A stretch of 64,000 nt of DNA. Origin: Coleophoma eucalyptorum (taxonomy: Eukaryota; Ascomycota; Leotiomycetes; Helotiales; Dermateaceae). Positions within the stretch are counted from its first letter, which is position 1. Every line of letters begins with the position of its first letter. Below the pieces are notes generated by a model that was given only the letters and a program-made list of their open reading frames with translations, had not been told where the DNA came from and did not search any database. The stretch lies in assembly GCA_026120035.1 (NCBI GenBank), contig JALRME010000004.1, forward strand, positions 1,674,001 through 1,738,000, given 5' to 3'. A program made the position numbers and the translations under genes. Positions 10,403 through 21,693 of this stretch are shown piece by piece.

Positions 10403-13208
10403 GGTCGAGGCGGGAAGGACTGAGTACCTTCTTCGGGGCCAACGAGATCTTTACTTAAGGAAAGTGGAAGGGGTAAAAGTAACCGTAACAGTGACGGGGT
10501 GGGTGCTTCTTTCTGTCTCTCGGGACAACCTCACACGCGACAGGACCGGACGACGGGGTATTGGTGCACGAGGTCTGTGGATCTGAAATGTGCGGGCGAC
10601 GAATGTAAACAAGGACGAAACAAGACAGGATCTAATGAGGTGACGATGCGATGGGGGTCAGGCGAAAATGAGAGGGGAGCCAGGAAAAAGCGAAACTACT
10701 CATGATGCGGAAGTGGCCCTGTCGAGGACTTTATGTATGCTGGATTGAGCATCGGCGCAAGACCATCGTCCATCATGGGTACAGCTCTTACGCTTCGTAC
10801 GGGACCACGCTAAGCTTGGGGTCTAGCGACCCGAAGGAAAGGGACGTCAATGGAGCGAGCAGGGTGCGCGGAGGACCAGGGACAAAGTGGTACAGATTAA
10901 GATGGAGGAGCGTTGCTTTGGGCAATTTTGAAAAGTTTCTCCTTGACGCACCCCACGTCGATGGGTCCCCGTCCAAGTGAGACAATGCCGTACTGAAAAC
11001 ACCCCGTCGGCAGAAGGGAGGCGGTCTGCACGCTGGACAGGCTCCAGCCACGCAAGGCGTGCCCGTAGAGGGCGACTGCTCCCAACTTCGTACTACCTTC
11101 GGACCGGCCGCGCTGGAGGGAAAAGAGCTCAGCCGGGCACGCTGCACCAAGCATGGATCTCCCCAAGCAATACGGACTGGCCATGATGTCAGATTGGCGC
11201 CTACTGAACTTGTTCTTTGTCGCCTTCCCACTCCTATCCTGCCCATCTTATTCAGCCTGGCCGCCGTGTGAGCCCAGGCCACGGAAGGGGAGGGGGAGGG
11301 GGAGGTGAGAGCGTGGGATGATGGATCATTATTCATTGATCATAATCCGATGCTGCCCTATTCTAGATCCAGGTAGATGTGAGCAATCGGAAATTGTACA
11401 CATCAGACGCCCAACGAGATGCCGCTGGCCCAGGAGTCAGGCGAAAGCAGGGGAATCAGCACCTATGCAACATGCTCATTTTCCTCGTCTTAGCGCACCG
11501 AAGGTTCAGGTCCCTCGCGATGCGATGCGGGGAAAATCACTGTAATGTGTACGGCGCAGCGATGAATGGCCACGACATGTCTGCCTGGTTCTTGAACAGC
11601 CAGCTCATGAAGGACCTGGTGCTTCTTCAACATTCACCGTCCGTGTTTTAGTCTTGGGTTTCGGTGGTGCGTTGGGTTTGGGGGTTGGAACTTTTTTAAT
11701 TAGTTTGGAAAGCGACGGGCATGGTAATGGGTTTTTGGATCGATAGCGAAAGTACAGTACAGTAGCTGGATCTTTCTAACCGCTGCAATTGCTTACGGGA
11801 AGAGGGGCCGGAATGACATTTCGCGTTCCATGGGATTCGCGCGGCGTGGGGGTCACAATGGAAACCCCCACTCTGTCGCTCTCGCTCGCTGCTTTCAAGG
11901 AAAAGAGAATGCAGAAGAAGGAATTTGGAAAGAACAAGGCCCTCGTTTAGTCGGCCTTTGACGGTGGATCTGTTCTTTTGGGTCGGCCTGGGGGCTTTAC
12001 TCCGCCCACCCCCTTTGCCCCTGCCTGCCCGCGGGCAGAAAGCCGAAGTCGAAAGGCAGCAAGCCGAATGCAGCAGAGCGCGGCGAAAAGGTCCTCCTTT
12101 CGAAAATTGCCTGTTTGGAATCGATCGGATTTGTCTGTCCGGCATTCTTGTGCGAAATATTGAACAAAATGTTTCTGCATGCTCAGGTAGCTCGGGCTAG
12201 CTGTGTGTACCAACAGACGGTGATTTGTGTAACCCTAAGTATCTCCGTGTTGTTCTTTGATATCCCTCGTATCGACTTGGTTACAAACCTTTACATAGAT
12301 AGTACCAAGTACATGAGAATATGAAGTTATTCCAACCGTCCTGGTGGGTGGATTTCTTGGACCGTACTGCTCAGCGGTATACCTCGGGATTTTGCAATTC
12401 AATGCCATGTACACGGATCGGTGTACCTTGGTAGTAGCTACCAGAGGTGGCTTTCACAGCATGCCAAACATGGAAATTTCGGTGTGAGGGGCTGTCATGT
12501 GAGAAGTCAATTCATCGCTTCCCTTCAAATCAGTGGCCAGGCATGTCCAACACTATGCCACTCTAGGAACTGCCTTGGAAAGAGTTGGACTTCTGAGTAC
12601 TTGAATGGAAGATACTTATAATAAGATGAGCATGGTAGAGTGAAAGAAACGTGGGTAAGGGAACGCTATAAAAATTAATACAAAAAAAAGAGTAAGTTGT
12701 ACAAATATAGTTGAACTTGTGTGTTAAACCAATTTCTACTGGAATACGAATGCATTATCGTACTTATCTCAACAAGTTTTTTAATACTTCGATCTGTTGA
12801 GTTCGTAGGCCAGCAGGGTTAATCTTTTGTTAATTGCGCATCCTCCCTTGAATTCTCGAGAACAGTACAGATGGAGGCCAATAGTAAAATACGTAGGTCA
12901 AGAGGCTTTCTGGGCGTGTTTTTGGCGAGTCCCATTTTCACCCCACTCTCCCGGCGGGATGTCTTGTAATATAGAGGCCTGCCCAGCCTTCCCCAATGCA
13001 TTCATTATGTGGGGTAATAGACTGCTCGGCAATGAGGCGGCCCATCATAATACCTCCCACCACGACAATGAGACGTATCAGTCTGGTATCGAGGTATATA
13101 TCAAGACATATATCAAGAATTCTGCCAATTCATTTCAACACCCGAAGAACCGTATTGCCTTTTTCTTTTCACGCTCAATCAAGACATCTGATACCAAATC
13201 ATAGAAAA
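10403..13208. other. Long gene-free interval (2.8 kb)
   Basis: No protein family is recognisable on either strand. The left two-thirds (10.5-12.1 kb) is GC-rich with overlapping open frames in several phases, which is expected from composition and not from coding. At 11287-11305 there are four runs of G separated by single A residues. From about 12.6 kb the DNA turns AT-rich. It could hold a long 5' leader of the gluconokinase gene or a non-coding transcript, but I see no direct evidence for either. Confidence 0.4.
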
Positions 13209-14252
13209 ATGGCCAGCATTATGCAAGAAGCAAATCGGCTGAGGAGGGCCATGGAGCAAGGTCCAAGTATTGGGGTCTGGCAGATGATCCCCGGTGCAAA
13301 TGTATCAAGGACATTAGCAAGAACTGGCGTTGATTGGGTGCTGGTGGACTGTGAACATGGCAATATTGATGGTGACCTGCTCCTTTATTGATTTATACGG
13401 CTCTGTCAGCTCTGACAAATGTTTCCAGATGCTGCCATGCACGACGCTGTTCCTGCCATAGCAGCTTGTGGCGTAAGCCCAATTGTCCGCATCCCAGATA
13501 ATCAAGGCTTCATGGTGAAGCGTATGCCCACAATAGAAGTCTGGGTTGTCATCAAAAGCTCACAGTAAGCAGGGGCTTTGGATGCCGGTGCACATGGTGT
13601 TCTCGTGCCATTATTATATACCGTAGAGGATGCACACAAGCTGGTACTCAGCTCTAAATTCCCTCCTTATGGTCAACGTGGATTCGGCTCGCCTTTTCCT
13701 CAAGAGCGTTTTCACCCATCACTTGGTGCATCAGATTATCTGGCACAAGCAAACGATGCCATTCTTACTATGGTTCAAATCGAAACTCGAGAAGCACTAG
13801 ATAATGTCGATGAGATTGCAGCAGTACCCGGAATCGACGTGCTGTTTGTTGGTCCCTTCGATCTTGGAAAGTAGGTTCCTTGGAAACATGACGCAAAATC
13901 GTGAGTTCTTGACCTGACAATCCCTATAGCAACATTGGACATCCGATCATCAATGGGGTGATGCATGATAATCTCCATGCGGCGATTTCAAAGGTTCTAA
14001 AAGCTGCGCAAGCCGCGGGCAAAAAAGCTGGTATCTTCTGCACCAGCGGCGAGCAGTCCAAGACTTATGCTGACCAAGGATTCCACATGATTTCTGCCGT
14101 AAGACACCTGAAATCTCAGACATATCCTGTATACTGAAACAATCATATAGGCTACCGATATGCACGTGTTGCCTGCCGGTGTAATGAACGCGGTCAGCGC
14201 TGCCAAAGGTCAAGGGCCAGCACCAAAGTTGACGGGACCCTATGGGAAATAG
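13209..14252 (+). CDS. HpcH/HpaI-family aldolase (2-keto-3-deoxy sugar-acid type)
   Basis: Five exons (13209-13371, 13429-13521, 13573-13870, 13930-14098, 14151-14252) close exactly to 274 residues. The fold markers are DWVLVDCEHGNIDDAAMHD, with the glutamate/histidine pair near the active site, then VSPIVRIPDN, ALDAGAHGVLVPLLYT, the ALDNVDEIAAVPGIDVLFVG block and FDLGNNIGHP, where metal and substrate ligands lie in this class II aldolase family. Members cleave 2-keto-3-deoxy sugar acids or 4-hydroxy-2-oxo acids to pyruvate plus an aldehyde. A role like the fungal L-rhamnose pathway aldolase LRA4 is possible but not shown. No pathway partners lie next to it. No obvious targeting signal is seen. 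Confidence 0.87.
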
Positions 14253-14436
14253 AAGGGCGTACTGAAACATGCAATAGAAAACATGCAATAGAATTGCTAG
14301 TTTTGTATGTGCATGGCGAAAGCGCTATGCGCATGGTATTTCAATCAGACTAAGAACAATATGGCGTTGCGTGTTGCTGATATGCCTAGCCATGGTTTCT
14401 GTTATTTTTCCACTGTGCTGGCAAAGCTGGCATAAC

Positions 14437-14938
14437 TTAATGAGCTGGCTCTTGTTCAACAGTATCCATCTTGGCAGTGACCTCTTCCGCAGTGAACCTA
14501 TGCATGAGCTTAACAGCTTTCCCAGCTTGCTTTACCAATTCCTCGCCCTTTGCTGCCTTACTGACGTGGATCTACTGTGGTCTTGGTAGCTGCAGAAGGA
14601 AATTGGGGGGGTTGTCTTACCACTGGAGTATCAAATTCATACAAGTCCCTCCAGATCTTGCCCTGGGGGGTCATAACATCTATCTCCTCGTAGTGAAAAG
14701 GGCGAGTGTCCCAGACATCAGACAACGTATACTTGGCGTTGGTACACAATTGGCAATCTGGGCAGATGTCAGTAGAACAAACAGCAGCTATGTTAAATCT
14801 TTGGCGTCCTGCTATGAGATTCAAATTGACCAGGTGGAAAGTATAATCAGGCAGTGGATGGTCAAAAGAGAACTGACTGGCTCGCGTGAATAGGGTTATG
14901 CGACAAGCATGTTGCATGAGACGCAGAGATGGACGCAT
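14437..14938 (-). CDS. Glutaredoxin-like DUF836 family protein (YDR286C-like)
   Basis: Exons on the minus strand are 14878-14938, 14621-14757 and 14437-14571. The joined protein begins MRPSLRLMQHACRITLFTRA and continues NCQLCTNAKYTL, giving a CxxC redox pair at the start of a thioredoxin-like fold, then FHYEEIDVM and LYEFDTPVIHVSKAAKGEE. This is the compact (about 110 residue) glutaredoxin-like family that includes yeast YDR286C, of poorly known role and sometimes predicted as mitochondrial. The 3' acceptor is the second AG of ACAGTAG, because the first would put a stop in frame. An upstream in-frame ATG at 14959 would add seven residues. It is convergent with the aldolase, 184 bp apart. Confidence 0.8.
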
Positions 14939-15342
14939 TACTTTGTATTTAATTGTCACCGAGGATATTTGAGTTCTGATCGACTGGAGCCGGAGTATTA
15001 AAACATAAAGGGTAGTTTTGTTGGCAATTGGCTTGGTGGTCGGAAGTCAAAATATTTATTTAGTAGGCAGAGAAGCATACTTGGGTCCTAGATTGGCGAC
15101 ATTGCTTCAAGCAAACATCCATGCAAACGCACTCAAGGCGGTGAGCTCGATTAAGCTGAACTGCAGCTTCTGGGAATGATTATTGACCTCTCTTTCTATC
15201 TCTGCTCCGTAGAAGTTGCTAGAACCAGGCTTGAGTTCTAAGTCATTGTCGAAGTCCAATACAATACTACAACAAAGCTTCCTTTGGAGTTCTTCTACTT
15301 TGACAATTCTTTTTTCGTTCCCAAATCATCGAAACTGCCAAC
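14939..15342. promoter_or_regulatory. Divergent promoter region between the glutaredoxin-like and CHORD genes
   Basis: Head-to-head spacing of about 400 bp. No specific motif is claimed and no gene is seen. Confidence 0.4.
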
Positions 15343-16412
15343 ATGGCGCAAAAGTGCGTTCACCAGTCGTGCGGAAAGCTGTTCAGTGAGGCAGATGAGG
15401 GCGAATGTCACTACCATCCTGGGCCTCCGATCTTCCACGAGGGACAGAAGGGTACTTATTATACCCGGCATTCCCTTATATGAAAGCTAAATGTGATTAT
15501 TTATTAGGTTGGAAATGCTGCAAGCCACGCGTATTGACCTTCGACGAGTTTCTTTCCATCCCGCCCTGCACGACCGGAAAACACTCGACCACCGACATCC
15601 CTCCAACGCTAGAGAAAAAAGCTACAGAGGCACCAGATCCTAGTATTCCGGTCACAAAGCCAACTGCACAAGTTCCCTCTGCTCCCAACGCACCAGTAGC
15701 TGCTCCAACTCCAACAGCGACACCCCCACCACCCCCACCAGAGTCGGAATCAGACGACGCAGGTTTGGAAATCCCCAAGGGTCGTATCTGCAGAAGAAAG
15801 GCGTGTGGTTTCTCATATGAAGGTCAGGCGCGAGATAATGAGAAATGCGTCTTCCATCCAGGTGTACCGATCTTCCACGAAGGCAGCAAAGGATATACCT
15901 GCTGTAAGCGACGTGTCTTGGAATTTGACGAATTTATGAAGATTGAAGGATGCAAAACGAAGAATAGGCATCTATTCATCGGAAGTGGCAAAAGAGTGGG
16001 TGCGGGCACTTCTGGAGGAGAGGAGATATTGGAGACGGTCAGGTAAGAACAAAATCCATGCAGGCAAAGCGCAGGACTAATGAATAGTAGACATGATTTC
16101 TACCAAACCCAAACTACAGTTATCACATCCTTCTTCTTGAAGAAGATCAACAAAGATGCTGCAAAGATTGATTTCGCACCTCAGGAAGTCAGCCTCGACC
16201 TTCCTACCAGCGATTCACCTCCAAAGCGATATAAAGCCGTCGTCCCCTTGTTCGGTGCTATTGACCCAGCTGCTTCTACATATAAAGTCATGGGTACAAA
16301 GTTAGAAGTTACGTTCGTGAAGGCCGACGGTGCTTCATGGCCGGTGCTTCGATCCGACGAGGCTCGAACAGGCGAGATCATTCAAGTCGGGAGAGCTGGA
16401 AGAGCTTTGTGA
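15343..16412 (+). CDS. CHORD-CS domain co-chaperone (CHP1/RAR1/melusin family)
   Basis: Exons 15343-15451, 15508-16042 and 16091-16412 give 321 residues. Two CHORD zinc-binding domains are visible: the first starts CVHQSCGKLFSEADEGECHY and runs to the Cys pair in GWKCCKPRVLTFDEF; the second starts CRRKACGFSYEG and runs to YTCCKRRVLEFDEF. A Pro/Ala/Thr-rich linker (with PPPPPPESESDD) separates them. The C-terminus is a CS (p23-like) domain, from about HDFYQTQTTVITSFFLKK to the end. Such proteins bind Hsp90 and Sgt1 and, in plants, stabilise NLR immune receptors; in filamentous fungi they affect growth. Length and order are normal for the fungal form. Confidence 0.92.
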
Positions 16413-16899
16413 AAGTGGGAGAACATGAATGTGTCCCTCACCTCGCTGATTTCGGCCCCCAAGCTCATATCAGCGATTGCATTCTTAACATCTCAACTGG
16501 AGGTACACGCAGAGCAAGCTTACTTTGCAAGCATACATGTAACTATGGTTGCTACAAGGAGTGGCCGACCTTGAAGTAGGCGATATCTCACATCACCTAT
16601 ATTCATGGGGTTTTGTAAACAGCAAGAAAATAAAACTCAGGGAGATTTTAAATTGAGGATCTTACTACTGGCCTGAATTCAAGCCAGCTGGGCTCACCAA
16701 TACTCTCTTCTGGGACAGTTCTCGAATCTGCATTATTGATACTAAATACACGCTTATCATCCGTAAAGTGAATGACGACTTCCTTGCTCACTAGTCTCGT
16801 CAGTGCAAAACTGAACCACTGTACCCTCTTCCGTATCATGGAAAATAAGTTTCTGCGAATTAGAGCTCTCAGGTAGCAGATACCAGGTCATATTTCGAT
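16413..16899. other. Intergenic region with a doubtful small open frame
   Basis: Minus-strand codons at 16648-16839 read as a 63-residue protein with fairly even composition (for instance EVVIHFTDDKRVFSIN), and an overlapping upstream frame starts MTWYLLPESSNSQK near 16890. A short intron could join them, but I cannot place a convincing donor, so I do not call a gene. Confidence 0.3.
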
Positions 16900-17913
16900 T
16901 TATTCAGCTGGCGTCAGGGTGCCAGTAGTGGTTGTTATATTCTTCACAGAGACTGGCTTATTAGCTACACCAATATCGAAGTCTCTAATCACCATGTCCA
17001 TCCACAAAGGTCTCATCAAGATCTCGGCGCCCTCGGGCAGATAGCGCTCCTCGCGCCAGAAAACATCTGGACTGCCATTGAGTCTATAAGGTACAAGTGT
17101 GTACTGCGCTCTAGGAAACGACATCAGCATTTATTAGTCATTCCTTAGCAATAGGCAGCTAGTTGGCCTTCTTAGGACTCACAGCTGCTCCGGTGATGGA
17201 GGGCCTCTCTGTTCTTGTTTTTTGTTTGATACTTGGAACCACAAACTTTTCAATATTTGCTGAAGGAACTCTGTGCAGCTAACCATTACTAATATGGGGG
17301 TACCCAGTGCTGTATTCCAGGCAGGTCTCTGTTTCCCAGTTAGGAGGTAAAGCTCATTGCAGACGATACCCAGGATGGCTATGCAAGAGCCGACTTGGAA
17401 TACACTCCAAAATCCCCAAAAGATGGCTGTGATATCCTCTTGGTGACAGAAGGTGATTGACAAGATGCAATAGACCTCAAGGATTGTCGAGGTAACGGCA
17501 AGGATGACACAGATGGCCGATACGATCAGTGCTCGGAGGAATTTACTCTGTTCCCGTAAGTCCTGTTTGATAACCACATCGGAATCGCTAGGCTCCATCA
17601 AGTGCATCCTGATTTTCATCCTGTTATACGCCTGCGCCTGTATTTCTTGGTCCCTATTCAGCAGATATTATCGATCGACATCCATTGCACAAATGCTTGC
17701 ATTCGTCTAAACAAACGCCGGAAAAGAACAAGGGTGCACATACCGATTGTAAATACTTGAAGAGATAGCCAGAAGTAATAACACGAAGAAGAAAAGCCCA
17801 CAGAACACACCCTCCGCCTGCGAGCGTGAAAGGGTGTGCATTAACCGAGCATGTTGCCGGCACTTCTCTTGCTGTACAAGGTTCTCCGCTGCCCTTGCAT
17901 ATACAGCCGCCAT
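16900..17913 (-). CDS. Hypothetical multi-span membrane protein, three exons
   Basis: Exons 17744-17913, 17183-17653 and 16900-17110 join in frame to 283 residues. I do not recognise the family. The N-terminal 35 residues are charged, then come hydrophobic segments FCGLFFFVLLLLAISSSIY, ALIVSAICVILAVTSTILE, FWGFWSVFQVGSCIAILGIV and, weaker, TALGTPILVMVSCTEFLQQ. Between the first two lies a charged stretch (RDQEIQAQAYNRMKIRMHL). The tail of about 75 residues is soluble and ends TGTLTPAE. The clean frame closure through two GT-AG introns supports a real gene. The sequence gives no function. Confidence 0.62.
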
Positions 17914-18448
17914 CGTCGTTTTGCTACGTGGGTCCTAGGTCAATTCAAATTTGCAGAGTTTGAATTGGGTGTAAATGGAAGATTACAAGGTAATAAACGG
18001 GTGTTGGTGATGATTCATCAATAACAATATAAGAGTACGACTTGGATATTGCTGTGCCTTTGGAAAACAGGGTCATCTAGGATCCTGCAAGTCACATACA
18101 TTCAGCACTTCGCAAGCTTACCACAGCTTAGGGTGCTTTAGGAAGGGACGATATAAACCCAAACAGGGCCTGCAACCTACCCAAATTTCGCTTGTGCCAT
18201 CTCATTGGTGTTTGAAAACACCAATAATTAAGACAGCCCAGACTACTGTGTAGATGAGTATTCAATGTCACGGAGCTGCTCGGTGATTGATGGGCAAGAG
18301 AACACTCCTCGGAGGCTGAAGTGTGGCACTTACCGTGCTACATAGGCTCTAGACGTTTCGCCAGCCGCTATATTGAGCAGGTAACCTTCCTGTGTTTGTA
18401 GTCACATCGAATATAGAGAAGCGCAAATCGCTAAGACCCTCGTTCCCA
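17914..18448. other. Intergenic region between two same-strand genes
   Basis: No gene is seen. It contains the upstream region of the membrane-protein gene and the 3' end of the next minus-strand gene. Confidence 0.45.
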
Positions 18449-19750
18449 TTATTCCATGCCCTCCATCAGTTCTACTCGATCAAGGAGCATGCCCTTTCGT
18501 CCAATCCACTCTCGTAATGTTTCCCACTCCACACCTTCCTCCTCGCCACGTCTCCAACTCTCGCGGAACCCCCAGGACCCAGCTATCTTGTCTATCGCCG
18601 CTCTTTCGTCCTCTCGCATCCACCTTTCTCTAAGTGGTACTCCAGGTGCCCAGGTCACACGATCCATCTGGTCATTGGCAGTAGTCAATGCCACTACTCC
18701 TATTGTACCTGTGAAGCCCATGTATGCTAGAATCCCAACAAATGCAACATTTGTTGCCATCTCACCATCCATTGCTGTCTGATATTCAGCAAGCTTTGAT
18801 GCAACAGAGTAGGCAGCTACTGGCGCCAACAAAGCGGCGGTTGACGGGATCAAGGCTTTTCGAATAAACTTCGAACGGTAAAATGCTGTCGTAGTGTATG
18901 TATTTTCAACAATATCTATAGCAGCAGCTAAATTCCTGGCATGGATTGCAGCTTCTAGGGCACGGTCTGCAATGGCAATAGGTATTGCGTTAGCTACTTT
19001 GTTGGGATTCTGTTTCGAGTACCGAACAGGAGAAGTACCCTCTACAGGTACGGGTTTGTTGGCATAGAGTGACAGAGTTTCTGGAAGAGTCTCAGGTCGG
19101 CCAAGATGTGCTTGAATATTGACGTATGCCTCCAGAACCTTAGGTGTTATGTACACAGAAGGGTGTGTAATCACAGAATAAAGTAGGCGTGAGAGTTCGT
19201 CGACACTACGGCGGATTGACTTTGAAGATTTCTGGCCTCGCACCTCCCTGAGATTAGTCTCGTCCAAGGAGAGTAATACAGATACTGCCGTTCCATCTTT
19301 CGAGGGACCTGTATTAATAGGTTCCTCCACCAGACCTAAAATCTGCTGCCCCATGATCGCCCGTTCGCAGACCGCAAAAGTCTCCAGTATCTTTGGCTCT
19401 GAAGGTACCCCATCAAACTTAATGAGTTCTTCGCATGCATGTTTGGCATCTTTCAAGGCGTTCTCGAGATCCGTTGTTGAAGGAGTCTTGTATAGAGGTT
19501 CTTGTGAATCATGTTGGGTTTCTATGGCAAGAGTTGCTAACCGTCTTCCCGAGACGTCTCTGGCCTCAGTAGGTATTCTTCTCCTGGACAGTGTATGAAG
19601 TGTAGATACTGATATCGTTTTTGGTGCCGATCGTGTAGAGCTAGTTGCTTTCAAGGCTCGAACATGCAGGCGTGCAGTGGAGTGAGGTGAAATCAGGAAA
19701 TTGCACAATTGGCAAATCTCAATGCGTGGTCGAGAAATTCTTCGCGACAT
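18449..19750 (-). CDS. Conserved-looking mitochondrial-type protein of unknown function
   Basis: A single uninterrupted frame of 433 residues. The first 70 residues are rich in Arg, Ser and Thr with no acidic residues until about 22, typical of a mitochondrial presequence, and contain ICQLCNF. The centre is helical and mildly acidic. Two hydrophobic segments follow at about 305-330 (IPSTAALLAPVAAYSVASKL) and 338-362 (VAFVGILAYMGFTGTIGVV), then a charged C-terminal tail with tryptophans (WAPGVPLRERWMREDERA, ESWRRGEEEGVEWETLREW). This is the layout of a mitochondrial inner-membrane protein with both ends on one side. I do not recognise a named family. It is divergent from verprolin, sharing about 450 bp. 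Confidence 0.65.
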   Translation of the reverse strand: MSRRISRPRIEICQLCNFLISPHSTARLHVRALKATSSTRSAPKTISVSTLHTLSRRRIPTEARDVSGRRLATLAIETQHDSQEPLYKTPSTTDLENALKDAKHACEELIKFDGVPSEPKILETFAVCERAIMGQQILGLVEEPINTGPSKDGTAVSVLLSLDETNLREVRGQKSSKSIRRSVDELSRLLYSVITHPSVYITPKVLEAYVNIQAHLGRPETLPETLSLYANKPVPVEGTSPVRYSKQNPNKVANAIPIAIADRALEAAIHARNLAAAIDIVENTYTTTAFYRSKFIRKALIPSTAALLAPVAAYSVASKLAEYQTAMDGEMATNVAFVGILAYMGFTGTIGVVALTTANDQMDRVTWAPGVPLRERWMREDERAAIDKIAGSWGFRESWRRGEEEGVEWETLREWIGRKGMLLDRVELMEGME

Positions 19751-20201
19751 ATTGAGGTGTGGGACAGCTTGATAAAGCTCAGTCGATCGAGGGAAGCGAT
19801 CGAATGGCTTCTTTTCGTCCTGTATTGATCCTGATCTTAAGCTTGGGTAATTCCGAATACTATAACTGGGTGAACTACGGCATCGGCCAAGGCTGAGACT
19901 GAGGCTGCGCTAAACCTTTCCTGCGCCACAGAAGCGTGACGAAGTAGGAATCCGTCGTTTAGAATGCAGTACATACAGTCAGTACCTACCCTGGCTTGCC
20001 AACGTATCTTTGTTGTTCTGCCTGCGTCTGCTTCTACCTCTTCACATTTCCAGGCTACCACTCCAAACCGAGCATGTATTAACATATAATCGCATGCTAT
20101 GATCCTCTGTCTTTAATTATCTCACAGTCCCGTACCTTTCGTGCTGCCGTGTCAAAGCCATCTTGATAGGATAGCACACATCTGCGAACAACCACTTCAA
20201 A
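19751..20201. promoter_or_regulatory. Divergent promoter region upstream of verprolin
   Basis: Head-to-head interval of 451 bp without a gene. No specific site is claimed. Confidence 0.4.
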
Positions 20202-21693
20202 ATGCCACCACCACCACCACCGCCGCCTCCACCACCGCCCGGATTTGGAGGTAAGTCTGCATACACAGTTACCCCCCAAATGGTCCAAAAACCTTGTTAA
20301 AGCATCTCAACCCCATACTTCCGATCTTGCTATGACTGTGTATTGACATACAATCTTCTAGGTCCACCACCGCCACCACCTCCGGGAAATCTTCCTTCTA
20401 GGCCTTCAGGCGCTCCAGCAAATAGAGTACGATCCCAGAATTCACAACAGTTTCTGGCTGACGAAAAAATTAGGGTGCACTTCTGTCGGATATTACCAAA
20501 GGCAAACAACTTAAGAAAGCGGTTACAAATGACCGATCAGCTCCAGTTGTTGGAAAAGTCTCTGGTGGGGCCGGGCCTTCACCATTAGCTGGTGCACCAG
20601 CGGTGCCTGGTATGGCAAGACCTGGGTTGGCACCACCAGTACCTCCAGGAAATAGGGCTCGAAGCAATAGCGACCAGAGTGGCAGAGATTCTGGAGCGGG
20701 TGCTATGGAAGCACCTCCACAGTTGGGTGGCTTATTTGCAGGTGGTATGCCAAAGCTGAAGAAGAGAGGCGGGGGAATTGATACAGGAGGTAAGATGCAT
20801 GCTAGGATCTCGTTAATTGCTGGTCTAATCGTGCTACAGCAAACCAGGATTCATCATATACATCTGATCCGGAATCATCGCGCAGTTCAGCTCCTTCCGC
20901 TCCAAAACCACCTAGCATGGCTGCACCAAGGCCTCCCAGTGGTGCAGCACCTCCAATACCGGGGTCCCGACCAAGCGCGCAACCTGCGGCAACAACATCT
21001 GCGTTCGTTCCATCCGTGGCTAACCTTCGTAAAGCTCCATTCAACCCAGCGCAGCGGCCCATGTCATCTGCGTCTATGAAAGGACCTCCTCCTCCTATTG
21101 GCAAAAAGCCTCCTCCACCACCTGGACTTCGGAAATTTTCTTCAGCGGCACCTGTAGCTCCTCCTACCAGCTCCGCACCACCGCCCCCCAGTGTCCCCAG
21201 TTCCACCCCACCAACCCCTCCAGCGGCAGCTGCGCCAAGACCTCCGACAGCACCTCCGCCACCGCCTATGTCTCCGCCATCTGCTACGAATGGTGCCAGC
21301 CAAAGTCTTGCTATGCAAGCTGCTATCCGTGCAGCAGGCCAGGCATCTCCAGCACCTGGAGGTACCCCTCCGCCTCCGCCCTCATTTAGTGCTCCTACGC
21401 CGCCTTCAGCTCCTCCTGCTCCTCCTCCTCCAGCGGCGAGAAGTCAATCACAGCAACCTGTCAGATCGATGCTAGACCCCAGCTCATACACCCTATCATC
21501 TAATGGAGGGTTACCGAAGCAGTCTAGTTCAAACCGAAACTCTGGATCTGCACGAATCGTCATAAATGACAATCGATGGAAATTCCAGGATGAGAATATG
21601 CTCCCGAAGCCTAGAGATTACATAGGTGGGCCCAAAAAGTACCGTGCCGGTCGTGGTAGCAGTGTGCCGCTTGACTTGAGTGTTTTCCAGTAA
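20202..21693 (+). CDS. vrp1: Verprolin (WIP-family, actin-binding WH2 protein)
   Basis: Exons 20202-20250, 20362-20426, 20474-20789 and 20840-21693 close to 427 residues. The N-terminus is a run of prolines (MPPPPPP then PGFGG), and after a 47-bp intron with a GCTGAC branch point comes the WH2 motif GALLSDITKGKQLKKAVTND. A Pro/Ala/Ser-rich middle has many PPPPP stretches for SH3 and profilin binding, and the C-terminal region (RWKFQDENMLPKPRDYIGG) is the WASP-binding motif of the family. Verprolin couples actin to WASP and Arp2/3 at endocytic sites and growing tips. The first intron interrupts the proline run, which could mislead gene prediction. Confidence 0.92.

Noticed and set aside
10702..12200. 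Many overlapping open frames of 60-180 codons
   Set aside because: They overlap on both strands in GC-rich DNA, with low-complexity Ser/Pro/Arg content and no recognisable domain, so they are compositional.
20802..21206. Glycine-rich minus-strand frame within verprolin
   Set aside because: Antisense of proline codons reads as glycine; an artefact of the proline-rich gene.
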